Source: Akkermansiaceae bacterium | GTDB lineage: Bacteria > Verrucomicrobiota > Verrucomicrobiia > Verrucomicrobiales > Akkermansiaceae | Direction: 5' to 3' | Assembly (NCBI GenBank): GCA_903919975.1 | Contig: CAIXKE010000044.1 | Coordinates: 1-44,938, forward strand | Length of the DNA stretch: 44,938 nucleotides | Shown here: in pieces, positions 43,101 through 44,938 of the stretch | Layout: each line of letters begins with the position of its first letter | Numbering within the stretch: the stretch's first letter is position 1 | The notes under the pieces: model-generated | Databases searched by the model: none | The model's input: only the letters and a program-made list of their open reading frames with translations | Told to the model about the DNA's origin: nothing | Position numbers and translations under genes: made by a program

Positions 43101-43155
43101 GCGCGGCGGCGTTGAACGTCGCCGCCAGGAGCCAAGCGGTAAACCATGGTCGCAT
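40144..43155 (-). CDS. Tricorn-like exported protease (beta-propellers, PDZ, S41 peptidase)
   Basis: 1003 residues. A signal peptide MRPWFTAWLLAATFNAAA is followed by many WD/PD40-type propeller blades (AVSPDGKSMVFEW, RFSPDGKRIIFSSN, KWSPDGRWLVFST) up to about residue 620. A helical C1-type domain (RIWRTLGERFYDPKMNGRDW) leads to a PDZ domain (near 740-820, PEPPEPGDRILRIAGEEVFN), then an S41 core: ESLILDLRDNGGG and CNQDTFSNAEIFCHAVKHLK, with the Ser in the family's nucleophile position. It degrades peptides; the bacterial forms are mostly periplasmic. ATG at 43155 is chosen since the upstream extension uses TTG. It is divergent from alr, 97 bases away. Confidence 0.9.
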   Translation of the reverse strand: MRPWFTAWLLAATFNAAAPPPGAVPLRIISTPAVSPDGKSMVFEWAEDLWTASVDGGEAKCIVQHPAHDAYPRFSPDGKRIIFSSNRSGSQQVYSMPVTGGDLFQHTHHTEGNKLECLSPDGRYALIGGARERPDSRGTQLIEIDLTSDRRERRLFDAAGHSPAWSPDGKSVLFCRGGEQLYRKGYRGSRASQIWLYQIKGRTFECLVAGETEARSPLWLPDGTGFYFVSAIDGTPNLWRRSHHGEEKKLTHFDDDGVISPDLSADGSTLVFTCGFEIFRYRPKSDPKPISIQLWTHQKLPDVSTDTQMIDGTLSADFTQDLKQVVFSAAGDLWKITESSKAPVHLTETPAAEDDVHLSPIGDWLYFLRDDGIEANYFRARIQNDTLLHETPVTYGTRSKGRLKLSPNSSKIAWVEGNGDVFTAAADGTDARLVYKCWDKPTFDWSPDGRWLAIAAEDRNSNRDIWLTAADGGREPVNLTRHPAYDDSPKWSPDGRWLVFSTTRDKSEKSQLWRFDFGKIGPTATSEPTHISTQDIEPTRLMWATDSDSLYFQSAQKSSNKTYQINVDGTDMRMLVERGGIPIRITSDGAILWRVNQTPEVFTKSGTIEFPISMKVKRPREEVLTLGFRRIWRTLGERFYDPKMNGRDWNALRAKYEDAAKLARDSRQFNRVIKHLRGELNASHLGFTPEPWPKESRKTPDKELSAHPGFVFVDENADPAGPLLITRVIPGSEVSMLPEPPEPGDRILRIAGEEVFNGTPLHRFFNDAENRPLPLRIRSKDGRERVIELRCISYRKARELCLQERENTAREQVAQANPKASYLRVPNMNRDTLENLALKIYQASLTSESLILDLRDNGGGREADRMLAMFCQPEHAFTVSRDGPTGYPVDRQSSPSWNQAMVVLCNQDTFSNAEIFCHAVKHLKRAPLVGVATAGGVISAVKTTIPDVGVLQVPFRGWFNFGTGQNLDSRGAQPDYMVESTPADQAAGHDPQLIKALELLKDM

Positions 43156-43252
43156 GCCGCTGAAACAAGCCGGAGTCCGGTGTTTGGGCAAGTGCCGAGT
43201 GTCGGGCGTATCCGGTTCTTGCCAGTTCGTCCGGACGATCTACTCTTCCGGC

Positions 43253-44362
43253 GTGAACGCATCATTTCCTGTTTCGCCGCCGAGGGCGTGGGCTGAGATC
43301 GATCTCGCGGCGCTGGGAAGAAATCTCCAAGTCGCCCGGGATGCGAGTGGCGGTTGCGACGTGATGGTGGTCGTCAAGGCCGGCGCCTACGGCCATGGCT
43401 TGGAGGAAATATCAAAGGTGATGGCTGGTGAAAATGTCGCCTATCTCGGAGTTGCAAACGTCGGTGAAGCTCGTCGGATTCGGAATGCGGGAGTGACGAC
43501 GCCGCTTTATTTGTTGGGGGCCACATGGGCCGGTGAGCGCGAGGAAATTGTTGCTCGGGATTGGACTCCATGTCTCTCGACCGTTGAAGAAGCGGCTCAT
43601 TTCAACGATCTCGCGAAAGCCTCAGGCAAGCGACTTAAGGTCCATCTCGCAGTGGATACGGGTATGGGGCGTGGGGGATTCTTATTGGCGGATTTGCCAA
43701 ATTTGATGTCTAGCTTAGACAAGTTAGAGTGCTTGGAAATTGAGGGTATCGGCTCGCATCTGCCATCGGCGGACGAGGACGATGAATTCACCCGCAAACA
43801 AATCATCTGCTATCAGGAAGTCATCGAAGCGCTCGGTGGCCCGGGCCGATTCAAGTGGCGGCACTTGCTGAACAGCGCAGGCTTGCTGGGTTATGAACGC
43901 GGCGTGTGCAACCTCACGCGACCGGGTTTGATGCTTTACGGTGTTTCTCCTTTGTCGATCTATCAGGAGAAGCTTTCCACGGTCATGACGCTGAAATCCC
44001 GTATTACATTGGTGCGCACATTACCTGTAGGTCATGGAGTTTCCTATGGTCGCCAGTTTGTGACCACCCAAAACACGCGCGTTGCCACGATTGGTATCGG
44101 CTATGGAGACGGCTATCCTCGTCATGTTTCCGGGAAAGGTGCCGAGGTGTTTATCCATGGCCGGCGTTGCCCGATTCTCGGGCGGGTGACGATGGACCAA
44201 ATCATGGTGGATGTGACTGGCGCGGGCGAAATGAATGAGGGCGACGAGGTGGAAATATTCGGACCTAACATATCAGTAGTCGAGGTAGCAGAGAAGGCGG
44301 AAACCATCGTCTGGGAAATCTTCACCGGCATCACTCCGCGCGTCACGAGGTGCTATCTTTAA
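43253..44362 (+). CDS. alr: Alanine racemase
   Basis: 369 residues. It makes D-alanine for peptidoglycan with PLP. VMVVVKAGAYGHGLEEISKV has the PLP-binding Lys, HLAVDTGMGRGGF and RPGLMLYGVSP are conserved, and the C-terminal part has VSYGRQF with the catalytic Tyr, IGIGYGDGYPR, and GRVTMDQIMVDV. The start is the GTG at 43253 (VNASFP), as the long open frame before it runs antisense through the Tricorn-like gene. No other cell-wall gene is adjacent. Confidence 0.95.
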   Translation: MNASFPVSPPRAWAEIDLAALGRNLQVARDASGGCDVMVVVKAGAYGHGLEEISKVMAGENVAYLGVANVGEARRIRNAGVTTPLYLLGATWAGEREEIVARDWTPCLSTVEEAAHFNDLAKASGKRLKVHLAVDTGMGRGGFLLADLPNLMSSLDKLECLEIEGIGSHLPSADEDDEFTRKQIICYQEVIEALGGPGRFKWRHLLNSAGLLGYERGVCNLTRPGLMLYGVSPLSIYQEKLSTVMTLKSRITLVRTLPVGHGVSYGRQFVTTQNTRVATIGIGYGDGYPRHVSGKGAEVFIHGRRCPILGRVTMDQIMVDVTGAGEMNEGDEVEIFGPNISVVEVAEKAETIVWEIFTGITPRVTRCYL

Positions 44363-44514
44363 GCCAGTATGGGAAGATTGCCGGATGGAGCGTGTCGTAA
44401 ATGCGCGTCAGGTTTCCGCGTTATCACAGCCAAATCATGCGGATTATTGAAAGGCCAATGTGGTATCGGCGCTATTAGAATTGGCGAGATCCTGCGGAGT
44501 TGGAGCGCGGGAGA

Positions 44515-44739
44515 CTAGCTCACCTTCACCTGGGTATTCTTCCTCGTCCATAGGTCTGCTTCTTCGTGGCTGTTGAATCGAAAAACGCCTTTAGGTGTGC
44601 ATCTCACGGGGAGAGCCTTTTGCCATTCGCTCGCACGCTGAATGGTGAAGGTCTTCGTGCAAAGGGGGTTCGGAGGACGGCGGCGACCCACGGTCTTGCC
44701 AGCGGGGTCGTCGATATTGATGACGCTAACCTGTTTCAT
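44515..44739 (-). CDS. Small protein, function unknown
   Basis: 74 residues, basic. It begins MKQVSVINIDDPAGKT and contains KTFTIQRASEWQKALPVRCT and PKGVFRFNSHEEADLWTRKN. The second half, with a Trp-rich pattern and PKGVFRF...EEADxW, looks like a small family I have seen in Verrucomicrobia-type genomes, often ahead of nucleotidyltransferase- or toxin-like genes, but I cannot name it. Nothing coding is seen just downstream (44363-44514), so any partner has been lost or lies elsewhere. Confidence 0.55.
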   Translation of the reverse strand: MKQVSVINIDDPAGKTVGRRRPPNPLCTKTFTIQRASEWQKALPVRCTPKGVFRFNSHEEADLWTRKNTQVKVS

Positions 44740-44856
44740 TGAAACCAGATTAGCTCATGTTGCGGAAATAGGAAGCTTTGAAAATCGGGGTCGCCAACAG
44801 GGTCCCTACACAAGGGATGGTCGAATTCGATCATCGGCACCGACTGGAAGAATTTG

Positions 44857-44884
44857 AACCGCCAAGGCGCCAAGAGCGCCAAGG
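44857..44884. repeat. Degenerate CGCCAAG repeat, second copy
   Basis: AACCGCCAAGGCGCCAAGAG followed by CGCCAAGG has the same AACC start and near-tandem 9-base units as the run at 19676-19704. It lies alone near the window end, so a matching arm could be outside. Confidence 0.5.
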
Positions 44885-44938
44885 AAACTCCACATGGGTT
44901 CACTGAAATCCGTTTCGATTCCTCATACACGATCTATC

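Noticed and set aside
42971-43252. N-terminal extension of alanine racemase over the Tricorn-like gene.
   Set aside because: The extra 94 codons run antisense through the protease signal region; racemase similarity begins right after the GTG at 43253.
44736-44930. 64-codon minus-strand frame near the window end.
   Set aside because: It runs through the CGCCAAG repeat and its LALLAPWRFKFFQ comes from repeat DNA; no family resemblance.

Overview
The window looks like a piece of a chromosome from a Verrucomicrobia-type bacterium (Luteolibacter/Haloferula-like; inferred from gene content, not proven). Pointers are an LpxC-FabZ fusion for lipid A synthesis, a remnant of an SGSH-like sulfatase, a HemQ, a Tricorn-like protease, a prepilin-type pseudopilin with a G/FTLVE cleavage site, and intergenic DNA rich in short structured repeats. 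Genes are dense, moderately GC-rich, and mostly housekeeping. No tRNA, rRNA or CRISPR array was seen.

Layout. 1-1011: the 5' end of an IS transposase, whose element end abuts and has decapitated a sulfatase gene that also carries internal deletions. 1216-7746 (+): a HerA-like ATPase, a SWIM-Snf2 helicase and a lipoate ligase-like protein, with three copies of an 85-89 bp structured repeat in the gaps. 7940-12192 (-): uppS, purA, a GxxExxY-type nuclease-fold gene, carA and dtd. purA is bracketed by two elements with inverted decamer-repeat arms; one contains the GxxExxY gene and the other is empty. 12253-13784: DnaA-box-like repeats, then dnaB. 13798-17548 (-): a small unknown gene, a REP/REPIN cluster, rlmN, folB, a HAD-Nudix fusion, dciA and a ferredoxin. 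17686-19640 (+): a membrane protein and hemQ. 19803-21542 (-): polX. 21660-24320: sufT (+), a low-molecular-weight phosphatase (-), trpD (+), a FtsB/DivIC-like gene (+). 24393-26121 (-): a thioredoxin-fold protein, a lipoprotein and a cytochrome b562-like protein. 26122-27297: a gene-poor scar with degraded fragments. 27298-30809: a UvrD helicase (+) facing lpxC-fabZ (-). 31362-36400 (+): mutY, a trypsin-like protease, a lipoprotein, and a histidine kinase translationally coupled to an NtrC-like regulator without GAFTGA. 36672-40139 (+): a TonB-dependent receptor, a pseudopilin, a DUF2452-like protein. 40144-43155 (-): a Tricorn-like protease; 43253-44362 (+): alr; 44515-44739 (-): a small unknown gene.

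Functions fall into replication and repair (dnaB, dciA, polX, mutY, uvrD), envelope building (uppS, lpxC-fabZ, alr, FtsB-like), cofactors and Fe-S (folB, hemQ, sufT, lipoate ligase, ferredoxin), nucleotide and amino-acid synthesis (purA, carA, trpD), and envelope sensing/proteolysis. The most unusual content is the repeats: (1) inverted decamer arms around a PD-(D/E)XK-like gene whose first codons lie in one arm, plus an empty relative; (2) REPIN-like pairs of hairpins with a conserved loop and changing stems, bounded by AAGGAG/CTCCTT, one of which supplies the stop codon of rlmN; (3) an 85-89 bp double-hairpin repeat.
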